A DNA stretch of 64,000 nucleotides, from NCBI GenBank assembly GCA_944389925.1, contig CALXOD010000007.1, positions 45,020-109,019 of the forward strand, in the 5' to 3' direction. Source of the DNA: an uncultured Victivallaceae bacterium (GTDB lineage Bacteria > Verrucomicrobiota > Lentisphaeria > Victivallales > Victivallaceae). A program made the translations under genes and the position numbers. How positions within the stretch are numbered: position 1 is the first letter of the stretch; each line of letters starts with the position of its first letter. Below, piece after piece: positions 8,652-18,214 of this stretch. Below the pieces are notes generated by a model. That model did no database searches. It was not told the DNA's origin and saw only the letters and a program-made list of their open reading frames with translations.

Positions 8652-10020
8652 TCTCTCTGTTCTGCGCGCCCAGCTCGAAGAAGGCCGGGCATTCTTCCGG
8701 GCGGGGAACCGCTACTCCGTCCTGCAGCGGCAATCCGGTCTGCGGCGGCTGCACGACCAGCTGGTGCGCAATCAGGATCGGATCTGTGCCGCGTTGTATG
8801 CCGACCTGGGAAAATCCGATTTTGAAGCCCGGATCACGGAAATCATTCCGTTGCTGGAAGCACTGAAGTTTCTGATTCGCCGCCTGCCCCGACTGGCACG
8901 GTTGCGGCGGGTCGGCCTCTCCCTTTTCAACTGGCCGGGACGCGGCCGGTTGCGGCCGGAGCCCTATGGTCAGGTATTGATATTCGGCACCTGGAATTAT
9001 CCGCTGCTGCTGGCGCTTGATCCGCTGGCTGCCGCGGTGGCGGCGGGGAACCGGGTGCTGCTGAAACTGTCGCCTCAGGCGCCCGCCACTGCCCAGATCA
9101 TTACCGAACTGGTGGAAAACAGCTTTTCCGGCGGAGAAGTAACCGTGCTGCCCCGCGAATTGGATTTTGACACCATTCTCGGAGAACCATTTGACTACAT
9201 TTTTTTCACCGGGAATCCCCAGGCCGGCCGGGAGGTTCTGCGGCGCGCGGCAGAAAACCTGACCCCGGTAACGCTGGAACTCGGCGGGAAAAGTCCCTGC
9301 GTCGTTGACCGCTCCGCCCACATTCCGACGGCGGCCCGTCGCATCGTCTGGGGAAAATTCCTCAATGCCGGGCAAACCTGCGTCGCCCCGGATTATCTGT
9401 TGGTGCACAGTCGCGTCAAAAGCGAACTTTTGAACGAAATTCGCGCATGCGTCAAACGCTTTTACGGAGACAACCCGGCGGAAAACAAGGATTTTCCAAG
9501 GATTGTCAACGATACTCACTTCGAACGTCTCCTGCCGCTGATGGAAAAAGGCCGCCTGATTACCGGCGGCGAAAAAAACCGGACCACTCTCTACATCGCG
9601 CCTACGGTGATCGACCAGATCACGCCGGAGGATCCGGTCATGCAGCAGGAAATTTTCGGTCCCATCCTGCCGGTACTGGAAATCTCATCGGTCGAAGAGG
9701 CTGCCGCGTTTATCAACGACCGCCCCAAACCTTTGGCCCTCTATTATTTCGGGTCCAGAAAAAACCGGGAAAAACTGCTGTCCGCCACCAGCTCCGGCGG
9801 CGTATGCGTCAATGAAACCGTCATGCACCTGGTCAACCCCTCCATGCCGTTCGGTGGCGTCGGTGCCAGCGGCATGGGAGCCTATCACGGACAGTATGGA
9901 TTCGATACCTTCACCCACTATAAACCGGAATTGCTGAAATGGAACGGCTTCGAACTGCCCCTGCGCTATCCGCCTGTCACTGACTGGAAGCGATGGCTGG
10001 TCCGGCTGTTCTGCCGCTGA
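8644..10020 (+). CDS. Aldehyde dehydrogenase family protein (class 3-like)
   Basis: NAD(P)+-dependent oxidation of an aldehyde to an acid. The start at ATG 8644 overlaps the alr stop and begins directly with a normal ALDH N-terminus; the longer frame from 8590 lies in alr. The protein is 458 aa, the short class 3/fatty-aldehyde type. Landmarks are the cofactor strand FGTWNYPLLLALDPLAAAVAAGN (residues ~115-137), the general-base glutamate near 213 in LELGGKSPCVV, and the catalytic Cys246 in NAGQTCVAPDY. The C-terminal residues WKRWLVRLFCR are basic and hydrophobic and could be a membrane-associating tail, as in some fatty aldehyde dehydrogenases. The substrate is unknown. A clear AAGGAG ribosome binding site for the next gene follows. 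Confidence 0.88.
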   Translation: MADLSVLRAQLEEGRAFFRAGNRYSVLQRQSGLRRLHDQLVRNQDRICAALYADLGKSDFEARITEIIPLLEALKFLIRRLPRLARLRRVGLSLFNWPGRGRLRPEPYGQVLIFGTWNYPLLLALDPLAAAVAAGNRVLLKLSPQAPATAQIITELVENSFSGGEVTVLPRELDFDTILGEPFDYIFFTGNPQAGREVLRRAAENLTPVTLELGGKSPCVVDRSAHIPTAARRIVWGKFLNAGQTCVAPDYLLVHSRVKSELLNEIRACVKRFYGDNPAENKDFPRIVNDTHFERLLPLMEKGRLITGGEKNRTTLYIAPTVIDQITPEDPVMQQEIFGPILPVLEISSVEEAAAFINDRPKPLALYYFGSRKNREKLLSATSSGGVCVNETVMHLVNPSMPFGGVGASGMGAYHGQYGFDTFTHYKPELLKWNGFELPLRYPPVTDWKRWLVRLFCR

Positions 10021-10056
10021 ACCATAATCGGAGCAACTGCATAAGGAGAAATTGTC

Positions 10057-11373
10057 ATGTCCGGAATCTTCAAAGCCTATGACATCCGAGGCATCTACCC
10101 CACGGATCTGGACGCCGATATGGCGGAAGCCATCGGTCGGGCCTTCGTGCTCTTCACCGGCGCCCGGAGGATCGTGGTGGGACGCGACATGCGTCCCCAT
10201 TCCGACGCACTCTTTCAGGGGCTGGCCCGGGGCTTGACCGGACAGGGCGCCGATGTGATCGATATCGGTCTCTGCTCCACACCGATGTCCTACTTCGCCA
10301 ACGGCACCCTCCGAGCTGACGGCAGCATCATGATCACAGCCAGCCATAATCCGGGAGAATGGAACGGCTTCAAACTCTGCCGTGCCGATGCCGTGCCGAT
10401 CAGCGGCGCCACCGGGATTGCCGACATCCAGCGTCTCGTCGAAGCAGGAAACTGGCCGGCACCTTCCCGTAACGGCACTGTTTCTTCTTATGACATCGCA
10501 CCGGAGTACGGCAAGTTTCTGCGTTCCTTCGCCCGGATGGACCGCAAACTGAAAGTCGTTGTGGACTACGCCAACGCCATGGGACTTTATGAAATAGCGG
10601 GAATTGCCGATCTCTTCCACATCATCCCCCTCTATGACCAACTGGATGGCACCTTTCCCAATCACGAAGCCAATCCGCTGCATGTGGCAACGCTGGATGC
10701 GATCCGGGCAAAGGTCCGGGAAACCGGCGCGGATTTCGGTGCGGCCTTCGACGGCGATGCTGATCGCTGCGGGTTCATCGACGATCTGGGAGAAGTGATT
10801 CCGATGGACCTCTTCACGGCGTTGATTGCCCAGGATATTCTCGCCGACGGCCCGGCGACGATCCTGTACGATTTGCGCAGCAGCCGGGCAGTACCCGAAT
10901 GTATCGAGGAAAACGGCGGCAAAGCCGTCATGTCCCGGGTGGGACACGCTTTTATCAAGGCGCAAATGCGGGAAACCGGTGCGGTTTTCGCTGGAGAACT
11001 ATCCGGACATTACTACTTCAAGGAGAATTTCACCGCGGAATCCCAGGCGTTGGCCATGCTCAAACTGGCCAATTTGATCTGCAAGAAAAACCGGAAACTC
11101 CATGAGCTGGTAGCCCCGCTGCGTCGCTATGCCTCCAGTGGCGAAATCAATTCGAAGGTCGCCGATGTCCAGTCGATCCTCTCTGCCATCAAAGAGCGTT
11201 ATGCGGATGGCCGTCAATATGAACTGGACGGACTCTCTGTTGAATATCCGGATTGGCATTTCAACGTGCGCGCCTCGAATACCGAACCCCTGCTCCGATT
11301 AATCGTCGAAGCGAAAAATCCCGCGCTGATGGCGGCAAAACGTGATGAACTGCTGCATCTGATCCGCGGCTAA
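10057..11373 (+). CDS. Phosphomannomutase/phosphoglucomutase
   Basis: Alpha-D-phosphohexomutase interconverting hexose 1- and 6-phosphates for surface polysaccharide precursors. The catalytic phosphoserine is Ser96 in TASHNPGEWNG. The Mg2+-binding loop DGDADR is at residues 232-237. The sugar-binding GELSGHYYF segment is near residue 310. The C-terminal phosphate-binding FNVRASNTEPLLRL is near 405-418. The 438-aa length fits the AlgC/ManB group rather than GlmM, which would carry a different sugar-binding loop. AAGGAG lies about 8 bases before ATG 10057. Whether mannose or glucose phosphate is preferred cannot be decided. Confidence 0.92.
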   Translation: MSGIFKAYDIRGIYPTDLDADMAEAIGRAFVLFTGARRIVVGRDMRPHSDALFQGLARGLTGQGADVIDIGLCSTPMSYFANGTLRADGSIMITASHNPGEWNGFKLCRADAVPISGATGIADIQRLVEAGNWPAPSRNGTVSSYDIAPEYGKFLRSFARMDRKLKVVVDYANAMGLYEIAGIADLFHIIPLYDQLDGTFPNHEANPLHVATLDAIRAKVRETGADFGAAFDGDADRCGFIDDLGEVIPMDLFTALIAQDILADGPATILYDLRSSRAVPECIEENGGKAVMSRVGHAFIKAQMRETGAVFAGELSGHYYFKENFTAESQALAMLKLANLICKKNRKLHELVAPLRRYASSGEINSKVADVQSILSAIKERYADGRQYELDGLSVEYPDWHFNVRASNTEPLLRLIVEAKNPALMAAKRDELLHLIRG

Positions 11374-11415
11374 AGGAAGAAATCTCATCTCATTGATCAT
11401 CAAGGAATCTTCATT

Positions 11416-11943
11416 ATGAAAACACTGCTTTACTCCTTTTTTACCGGTCTGCTGCTGACCGGGACAATGACACTTTCAGCAGCCGTCGTCCCTTTCCGCG
11501 GGGGAGAGATCCTCGCGGCGGAATTGACCTCCAAGGCACCGGAAATCGTCCATCTCGACCGGTTCGACTTCGATTTCCAGTTTGAAAACAAATGCTATGC
11601 CCTGGTAACCGTCAAACTATCCCCCGGCCGCAATCTCAGCACATACGACTACTCACTGGAGTTGTTCGGCCGCAGCTATCCCTGTGTCGCCATCCGGACC
11701 GGTGACGGCGGTTTCGATGCAGACCAGTGGGAAATTCGCGACATTGCTCCCGGCACCCGGCTGGGCATGTTGTTTATCGTTGACGGCAATGCCGTCGGCA
11801 AGGGGACAACGGAAAAAATCACCCTGAAATGCAATGCTCCCGGTACTTACCCCGCCGTTACGCTGCCATTCAGCAATCTCCGTACCCGCACCTTCACTGC
11901 CGCATCCGGAATTCCGGAAACGGGTACATTCCCGCAAAAATAG
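11416..11943 (+). CDS. Secreted protein of unknown function
   Basis: I do not recognise this 175-aa protein. It has a clear Sec signal peptide: a Lys at position 2, a hydrophobic stretch through about residue 20, and a likely cleavage after SAA near residue 23. The mature part is short, with alternating hydrophobic residues (FDFDFQFENKCYALVTVKLSPG) that suggest a small beta-sandwich, and has two Cys residues in the first half plus one near the end. AAGGAA precedes ATG 11416. It sits between the phosphohexomutase and ygiQ with short gaps (42 and 12 bp) and may be co-transcribed, but that does not give a function. Confidence 0.75.
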   Translation: MKTLLYSFFTGLLLTGTMTLSAAVVPFRGGEILAAELTSKAPEIVHLDRFDFDFQFENKCYALVTVKLSPGRNLSTYDYSLELFGRSYPCVAIRTGDGGFDADQWEIRDIAPGTRLGMLFIVDGNAVGKGTTEKITLKCNAPGTYPAVTLPFSNLRTRTFTAASGIPETGTFPQK

Positions 11944-11955
11944 GATTTCCAGATC

Positions 11956-13704
11956 ATGGAGTTTCTGCCGACCAACGCCGATGAAATGAAGAAAGCCGGG
12001 TATGATGAGCTGGATATCCTGCTGATCACCGGAGACTTTTATGTAGACCACCCCTCTTTCGGGGTTGCCGTGATCGGGCGCTGGCTGACTGCCTGCGGCT
12101 ACCGGGTCGGTTTGATTTTCCAGCCGGACTGGAAGACGCCGGAATCGTTGCGCGCAATGGGCCGCCCCCGGCTGGGCGTCGGCGTAACCAGCGGTAATCT
12201 GGATTCCATGGTCAATCTCTATACCGCCGGCCGTCGTCTCCGGCGGGAAGACGCCTACAGTGAAGACGGCGTTCCCGGCAAACGCCCGCCGCATGCACTG
12301 GTGGTGTATGCCCAGCTGGCCCGGCAGGCGTTCCCGAAAATCCCGGTAGTGCTGGGCGGTCTGGAAGCCAGCCTGCGCCGGGTGGCCCATTACGATTACT
12401 GGCAGGACAAGATCCGCCCGTCCGTCCTGGTCGACTCCAAAGCCGATATTCTCTGTTACGGTATGGGCGAAAAACCCATGCCCGAAATCTTCCGCCGCCT
12501 GGAACGGGGCGAATCACTCGCCGGCATCCGCGGCACTGCGGTACTTCTGGGCAAGCAGGACGCCGCCGCCTTCTCCCCCGGCGACCGCTATCTGGAACTG
12601 CCCTCCTACGAAGAACACCTGACCAGCCGAGACGCGCTGATGACCTCAACCAAAATGCTGGAAGCCGAGATGAATCCCTTCGGCGGCCACGGTCTTCTCC
12701 AGCGCTGCGGCGAACGACTTCTGGTCGTTGAACCGCCACCGGAACCGTTAACTTCGGAAGAGCTGGACCGGGTGCACGAACTGGGATACGCCGGTCGCCC
12801 CCACCCCTCCTGCAAAGGCCGGATCCCCGCCTATGAAACCATCCGCGACTCGGTCCCCGCCATCCGTGGGTGTCCCGGCGGTTGTGCCTTCTGCGGTCTG
12901 GTGACCCATCAGGGACGGCAGGTTATGAGCCGATCCCCCGAATCCATCCTCCGGGAAATTACCGCCATGACGAAAAAACCGTGGTTCAAAGGCACGGTCA
13001 GCGACATCGGCGGAGCCGCAGGCAACATCTTCGGCAGCGAAACTGACCGGGAATTCTGTGCAAAATGCCGCCGTTCCAGTTGTCTTTTTCCCCACATCTG
13101 TCCCCATTACCGCTGCGATGGGAAAAAACTCCTGGATCTGCTGCGCAAAGCAAGCCGCATCCCCGGCGTCAAACATCTGTACATCAATTCCGGCATCCGC
13201 CTGGATCTGGCGCTGCGGCAGCCGGAACTTTTCCGGGAAATCGTTACTCGACACGTCTCCGGCCATCTGAAGGTGGCGCCGGAACACCTCCACCCGGAGG
13301 TATTGAAACTGATGCGGAAGAATCCGGCGGAAGAATTTTACCGCATTCAGGAAATTTTCGAGGAAGAAAGCCGTCGCTGCGGCAAAGAACAGTATCTGGT
13401 GCCGCTGTTTATTTCCAACTTTCCGGGATGCACGGCCGAACATATGAAAACCGTGGATGATTTCCTCTCGCGCCACCGCTGGAGTCTGCAACAGGTACAG
13501 GATTACATTCCGCTGCCGATGACCATGGGCGCGGCCATGTATTACTGCGGCAAAGCTCCCGACGGCCATCCCATTCCGGTCAACCGGGGGCTGGCGGAAC
13601 GCCGCCCCCAGATCCGGGTTCTGAAAAAACGCCGCAACGGCCCCCGGGACAAACGCCCCCCTGCCGCCCCGCCCCGTCACTCCGGAAACGGCCGGAAACA
13701 TTAG
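11956..13704 (+). CDS. YgiQ-family (UPF0313) radical SAM protein
   Basis: Large radical S-adenosylmethionine enzyme of unknown reaction. The N-terminal ~290 residues look like a B12-binding-like or YgiQ N-terminal domain (LLITGDFYVDHPSFGVAVIGRWL near residues 18-40). The 4Fe-4S motif CPGGCAFC has C306, C310 and C313, inside IRGCPGGCAFCGLVTHQGR. A second cysteine set (CAKCRRSSC...CPHYRC, residues ~366-384) is typical of YgiQ proteins. The length of 582 aa is a little under E. coli YgiQ because the basic C-terminal tail is short. The last codons overlap the first arm of a terminator-like hairpin. Confidence 0.88.
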   Translation: MEFLPTNADEMKKAGYDELDILLITGDFYVDHPSFGVAVIGRWLTACGYRVGLIFQPDWKTPESLRAMGRPRLGVGVTSGNLDSMVNLYTAGRRLRREDAYSEDGVPGKRPPHALVVYAQLARQAFPKIPVVLGGLEASLRRVAHYDYWQDKIRPSVLVDSKADILCYGMGEKPMPEIFRRLERGESLAGIRGTAVLLGKQDAAAFSPGDRYLELPSYEEHLTSRDALMTSTKMLEAEMNPFGGHGLLQRCGERLLVVEPPPEPLTSEELDRVHELGYAGRPHPSCKGRIPAYETIRDSVPAIRGCPGGCAFCGLVTHQGRQVMSRSPESILREITAMTKKPWFKGTVSDIGGAAGNIFGSETDREFCAKCRRSSCLFPHICPHYRCDGKKLLDLLRKASRIPGVKHLYINSGIRLDLALRQPELFREIVTRHVSGHLKVAPEHLHPEVLKLMRKNPAEEFYRIQEIFEEESRRCGKEQYLVPLFISNFPGCTAEHMKTVDDFLSRHRWSLQQVQDYIPLPMTMGAAMYYCGKAPDGHPIPVNRGLAERRPQIRVLKKRRNGPRDKRPPAAPPRHSGNGRKH

Positions 13705-13721
13705 GGAAAAATCCGGCCTTT
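13690..13721 (+). terminator. Weak terminator-like hairpin at the end of the ygiQ-like gene
   Basis: GGCCGGA (13690-13696) pairs with TCCGGCC (13712-13718) across a 15-base loop and is followed by only three T residues. The 5' arm lies within the last codons of the upstream gene. The position just before the gltA promoter makes it a plausible transcript boundary, though the T-run is short. Confidence 0.4.
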
Positions 13722-13724
13722 CGC

Positions 13725-13753
13725 TTGCAAAGCACCGGAACTCACTCTATATT
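13725..13753 (+). promoter_or_regulatory. Sigma70-type promoter of gltA
   Basis: TTGCAA (13725-13730) and TATATT (13748-13753) are separated by exactly 17 bp. This predicts a start near 13760 and a ~117-base leader before the gltA ATG at 13877, which is preceded by AAGGA. It is one of several TTGC-type -35 elements in the window. Confidence 0.7.
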
Positions 13754-13876
13754 ATCGGGCTGGCGGCATGCACTGCCCGTTCTTTGCTGTAAAGAGCGGA
13801 AAAATCCATAGACGCAGCCGCGGATACGGTTCTGTACCGTGATTTTGTCAACCATACAAAGAGAGAAGGAACAATT

Positions 13877-15148
13877 ATGAGCAATGTTCCGGAATATGCC
13901 ATTCTGAAAGTCGGCGGCCGCGAAATCAAACTTCCCGTGGTGGAGGGCACCGAAGGAGAAAAAGCCATCGACATCGCCGGTCTGCGCAAGGAAACCGGGT
14001 ATGTGACGCTGGACCCGAGCTTTATGAATACCGCTGCCTGTTTCAGCAAAATCACCTTCGTCGATGGCGAACAGGGGATTCTGCGTTACCGCGGCATTCC
14101 GATCGAGGAGCTGGTCAAACTCGGTTCTTTCGTCAAAGTCGCCTATCTGCTGGTCAACGGCAATCTGCCGACACCGGAGCAGAGCCGGAAATTCTCCCAG
14201 TTGCTGAATGTAAACTCCCTGCTGCATGAAGACATGCGTCACTTTTTCGACCACTTCCCGCAGGGGGCGCACCCGATGCACATTCTCTCTACGATGATCA
14301 ATGCACTGGCGGCATTTTATCCCAACGTCGACCTGCGTTCCATGACCGAAGACATCGATACCTCCACCGCCCGGCTGATTTCCATCGTTCGCACCATGGC
14401 GGCCGTGGCGTACAAAAAATCCATTGGAGAACCGATCGTCTACCCGCGTCATGACCTCAAATACTGTGCGAACTTCCTCAACATGATGTTCGACTCTCCG
14501 GTAGCGCCTTACTCGGTGCGGCCGGAGGCGGAACGGGTACTGAATATTCTGTTCATCCTCCATGCGGATCATGAACAGAACTGCTCGACCACCGCAATCC
14601 GCACGGTAGGCAGCGCCCAGGTCAACCTTTATGCGACGATCTCCGCGGGCATGTCCGCCCTTTCCGGTCCGCTGCATGGCGGCGCCAACCAGGAGGTCAT
14701 CGAAATGCTGAAGATGATCGAAGCCGACGGAAACGTCAAAAAATACATCAATATGGCCAAGGATAAAAATTCCCCGTTCCGGTTGATGGGCTTCGGACAT
14801 CGGGTCTACAAAACCTATGACCCCCGGGCCGCGATCATTAAAAAGGAATGTCACGCCTTCCTGCAGGCGATGGACATTCAGGATTCGCTGCTGGAAGTCG
14901 CCTGGGAAGTGGAAAAAGCCGCGTTGGAAGATGAATATTTCATCACCCGCAACCTGTATCCGAACGTGGATTTCTACACCGGCATTCTGTACCGGGCTCT
15001 GGGGATTCCGGAAGACATGTTTACGGTCATGTTCGCGCTGGCACGGCTCCCCGGCTGGATCGCGCATTGGAAGGAAATGATCGGCGGCAACACCAAAATC
15101 GTACGGCCGCGCCAGATTTACATCGGGAAAACCCTTGACCAGATCTGA
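13877..15148 (+). CDS. gltA: Citrate synthase
   Basis: Condenses acetyl-CoA and oxaloacetate to citrate. Catalytic residues are visible: H267 in GPLHGGANQE, H308 in GFGHRVYKTYDPRA, and D365 in NVDFYTGILYRALGI. At 423 aa with an N-terminal beta extension (AILKVGGREIKLPVVEGTEGEKAIDI), it resembles the type II, hexameric Gram-negative form. The RBS AAGGA lies before ATG 13877, and a strong promoter stands upstream. The amino-acid permease gene follows after 17 bp and could be co-expressed. With the class I fumarase genes elsewhere in the window this suggests at least partial TCA chemistry. Confidence 0.96.
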   Translation: MSNVPEYAILKVGGREIKLPVVEGTEGEKAIDIAGLRKETGYVTLDPSFMNTAACFSKITFVDGEQGILRYRGIPIEELVKLGSFVKVAYLLVNGNLPTPEQSRKFSQLLNVNSLLHEDMRHFFDHFPQGAHPMHILSTMINALAAFYPNVDLRSMTEDIDTSTARLISIVRTMAAVAYKKSIGEPIVYPRHDLKYCANFLNMMFDSPVAPYSVRPEAERVLNILFILHADHEQNCSTTAIRTVGSAQVNLYATISAGMSALSGPLHGGANQEVIEMLKMIEADGNVKKYINMAKDKNSPFRLMGFGHRVYKTYDPRAAIIKKECHAFLQAMDIQDSLLEVAWEVEKAALEDEYFITRNLYPNVDFYTGILYRALGIPEDMFTVMFALARLPGWIAHWKEMIGGNTKIVRPRQIYIGKTLDQI

Positions 15149-15165
15149 CAGAGGAGGCCCGGACA

Positions 15166-17031
15166 ATGAAACCCTCCACGTTGATCAATAAATTCAATCT
15201 GGCGAAAACATTGACCGGGCTGGATTTGTTCTGCATCGCCACCGGTGCCATGATCAGCTCCGGGATTTTCATTCTTCCCGGAGTGGCCTTCAAGCAAATC
15301 GGCCCGGCGGTTTTCCTATCCTACGGTTTCGCCGGTATTGCGGCGATGATCGGCGCGCTGGCAGTGATCGAACTCTCCACCGCCATGCCCAAGGCGGGCG
15401 GCACTTATTACTTCATTGAGCGCAGTCTGGGGCCGGGAATCGGCACCGTCTCGGGGATATTAAGCTGGCTGGCTCTGGTGCTGAAAACCTCCTTTGCCGC
15501 CTACGGGCTGGGAGCGGTACTGAGTGACATGTTCGGTCTCAATCTGGTGCTGGTAGCCTCTGTCTCGACCATTTTTTTTCTGGTGGTCAATCTGATCGGT
15601 ACCAAAGAAGCGGCGGTGCTGGAGGTTCTGATGGTATTCGCGCTGCTGCTGATCATGTTCGGTTACATTGCCGCGGGGGTCCCGTATATTGAACCTGCCC
15701 GCTATCAACCGTTCTTTCTGGAAGGGAAAAGTCTTTCCACGGTACTTCCGGTTGCAGCGCTGGTTTTCGTGTCGTTCGGCGGGCTGCTCAAAGTCAGCAG
15801 CGTGGCGGAAGAGGTAAAAACTCCCCGACGCAGCATCCCATTGGGCATTCTCAGTTCCATTTTCACGGTTACCCTGCTGTATGTGCTGATTCTGCTGGTT
15901 ACCACCGGGATTCTGCCACCGGATGAATTTTCCGGTTCTCTGACTCCACTGGCAGATGCGGCGAAAAAGTATTATGGATCGACCGGTTACTGGCTGGTAA
16001 CGGCTGCCGCCTTGCTGGCTTTCATCACGACCATCAACGCCGGCATCATGGCGGCCTCCCGCTATCCGGTGGCCATGGGCCGCGACCAGCTGCTGCCGGA
16101 ATTTCTGGCGAGTACTGCCGGCAAAAAAGAAACACCGATTGTGGCCGTGGTCGTAACCGGCATTCTGATGCTGCTGGTGTTGCAGCTGCCGCTGGAAACC
16201 CTGGTAAAAGCAGCTTCGGCCGTCATCATGGCCTCCTATGTTCTAATCAATCTCGCGGTGATTATTCTGCGGGAAAGCCGGATTCAGAACTATCGGCCCA
16301 CCTTCAAATCTCCCGGCTACCCCTATTTGCAGATCTGCTGCATCCTCGGTTTTACGGTGCTGATCGTGGACATGGGGGCGGAAGTCATCCAGATTTGCCT
16401 GGGTATCATTGCCGCGGCTCTGATCATCTTTCTCTGCTGCGGGCGGCGGGTCCGCCGGGAATACGCCTTGATGCATCTGGTCGAGCGGATCACCAACCGG
16501 CAATTGACCGATCACCGGCTGGAAAGCGAACTGCGCGATATCATCCGTACACGTGATGAAATTGTCGAAGATGCATTTGACCGACTGGTGGAGGATGCGG
16601 ATGCCGCCATTTATGAAGGTCCGATGACGCTGGAGGAATTTCTGGGCCTGGCGGCACGTGATTTCTCCCGCAAACTGAACATCAGCCAGGAAGAAACTCT
16701 GCGGCTGCTGCAGGAACGGGAAGCCGAAGGAAGTACGGTCATCGCCCCCGGCGTTGCCCTGCCCCATCTGATCGTACCGGGAACGAATCGGTTCGCACTG
16801 TTTCTGGTCAAATGCCCGGATGGCGTCACTTTCGATCCGGACGAACCTCCGGTGCATGCGATCTTCGTACTGGCAGGAAGCCGGGACCAGCGGAATTTCC
16901 ACCTGAAAGCCCTGGCGGCGATTGCCCAGATTATCTCCTCGCCGGACTTTGAAACGAATTGGCAGAAATTGATGACGCCGCCGCAATTGCGGGACGCGGT
17001 TCTGCTCGGGGTCCGACGCCGCCAGAACTGA
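15166..17031 (+). CDS. APC-type amino-acid permease fused to an EIIA-like domain
   Basis: Inner-membrane amino-acid/polyamine transporter. Residues ~15-435 hold about 12 hydrophobic segments; helix 1 has the APC substrate-site pattern GAMISSGIFILPG. Residues ~440-621 are cytoplasmic and match a PTS EIIA type-2/NtrP fold: LTLEEFLGLAARDFSRKLNISQEETLRLLQEREAEGS, then GVALPHLIVPG with a histidine at H534 where EIIA domains carry the phosphorylated His. A stretch of LAGSRDQRNFHLKALAAIAQI completes the fold. The fusion suggests that transport is sensed or regulated by phosphotransfer or by the EIIA fold as a ligand domain. AGGAGG precedes ATG 15166. The transported amino acid is unknown. Confidence 0.87.
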   Translation: MKPSTLINKFNLAKTLTGLDLFCIATGAMISSGIFILPGVAFKQIGPAVFLSYGFAGIAAMIGALAVIELSTAMPKAGGTYYFIERSLGPGIGTVSGILSWLALVLKTSFAAYGLGAVLSDMFGLNLVLVASVSTIFFLVVNLIGTKEAAVLEVLMVFALLLIMFGYIAAGVPYIEPARYQPFFLEGKSLSTVLPVAALVFVSFGGLLKVSSVAEEVKTPRRSIPLGILSSIFTVTLLYVLILLVTTGILPPDEFSGSLTPLADAAKKYYGSTGYWLVTAAALLAFITTINAGIMAASRYPVAMGRDQLLPEFLASTAGKKETPIVAVVVTGILMLLVLQLPLETLVKAASAVIMASYVLINLAVIILRESRIQNYRPTFKSPGYPYLQICCILGFTVLIVDMGAEVIQICLGIIAAALIIFLCCGRRVRREYALMHLVERITNRQLTDHRLESELRDIIRTRDEIVEDAFDRLVEDADAAIYEGPMTLEEFLGLAARDFSRKLNISQEETLRLLQEREAEGSTVIAPGVALPHLIVPGTNRFALFLVKCPDGVTFDPDEPPVHAIFVLAGSRDQRNFHLKALAAIAQIISSPDFETNWQKLMTPPQLRDAVLLGVRRRQN

Positions 17032-17044
17032 AAATGCGCAGCGA

Positions 17045-18214
17045 ATGTTTTTCATGTGCCGGTCATCTATTCTGAGCTTGGTACTGGCTGCCGTTGCAAC
17101 CGGATTGTTTTCAGGGTGCAGCGTACCTGCCGAAACATCACCCGCAGTCATCATAGCCGGAGTGCGGGATCTGGGACCGTTGCATTTCGATGAATCGGTC
17201 CGCTGTCGGGACGGAGGATACAGCGGCGGCTGGCGTGGAAAAGCCTTCTGGCTTTTCGGAGATACCGTTACGACCCGCCCGGGAACTGACGGCAGCAATT
17301 GGAGAAGCAACACCATCAGTATCTTAACCAACCCGAAATCTGCCCCCGAGAGCTGGTGTTTTCGAGACTATACCGACGATTCCGGTGTTTCCCGGGAGGT
17401 GCTGCCCCTGTTACCGGAAGAAGCTGCCTATAATCATCAGCACTTCTCGCCGCAACTTCCGGAAAAACAACGCAGCCGTTACTCCACCTGGCCCGGCCCG
17501 CTGGTTGCTGCGCCGGATGACAGCCGGGCCTGGATATTTTACACCTTGCTGCGCTGCGGATCAAACGGCCCCTGGGATTTTCACCCGCTGGGGATGTCCA
17601 TCGCCAGCTGGCAAGATCCGGATCAGCCCCCTGAACGCCCGCCGCTCCTCTTTCCTGCTGGCGACATCCAGTTGGGACACGGCGCGCTGGCGGTGGACGG
17701 CATGCTCTACGCCTACGGCTGCCGCCAGGAGGGATTTTCCTGGCCGATCCTGCTGGGACGAGCTCCGTTCGACCGGGCGGACAAACGCGAAGTCTGGACC
17801 TTTTTCTGCGGCAACGGGACATGGAGTCAGGACGCCTCCCGAGCGGTTCCGGTTATGGAGGCGGCGCCCATCCTGAGTGTGCATTACAACCGCTATCTCG
17901 GATGTTACCTGGCCATTTACAGTCTGCAAATGCAAAACCGTCTCGCGCTGCGCACCGCGCCTGCGCCGGAAGGTCCATGGTCAGCGCCATTGGTCTTCGC
18001 AGAAACGTTGAAACCGGAAACGGAATCCGGTGTCACCTGGAGTTATGCCGGCTGCGGTCATGGGGAACTTGCCCGGGACAACGGTCAGATCGAATACGTC
18101 AGTTATTACCGGACCACCGGATTTTTTCTGGGGGAAATCCGGCTGCTGGAATTGACTCTGGAACGGCCCGACGACCTCGTTACAGCTCCCGACGCATCAC
18201 AAAATCGTCCATAA
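17045..18214 (+). CDS. DUF4185-like lipoprotein
   Basis: Predicted envelope lipoprotein, 389 aa. The N-terminus is a lipoprotein signal: hydrophobic residues 8-20, then LFSGC with the lipidated Cys25. The mature chain has repeated blades beginning with DLGPLHFDES and GKAFWLFGDTV and a later LAVDGMLYAYG, resembling the DUF4185 five-bladed propeller often found with glycan-active enzymes. I see no clear catalytic set. It starts 13 bp after the permease stop with no obvious strong RBS. Its last 35 bp overlap the convergent GNAT gene. Family assignment is by resemblance only. Confidence 0.75.
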   Translation: MFFMCRSSILSLVLAAVATGLFSGCSVPAETSPAVIIAGVRDLGPLHFDESVRCRDGGYSGGWRGKAFWLFGDTVTTRPGTDGSNWRSNTISILTNPKSAPESWCFRDYTDDSGVSREVLPLLPEEAAYNHQHFSPQLPEKQRSRYSTWPGPLVAAPDDSRAWIFYTLLRCGSNGPWDFHPLGMSIASWQDPDQPPERPPLLFPAGDIQLGHGALAVDGMLYAYGCRQEGFSWPILLGRAPFDRADKREVWTFFCGNGTWSQDASRAVPVMEAAPILSVHYNRYLGCYLAIYSLQMQNRLALRTAPAPEGPWSAPLVFAETLKPETESGVTWSYAGCGHGELARDNGQIEYVSYYRTTGFFLGEIRLLELTLERPDDLVTAPDASQNRP

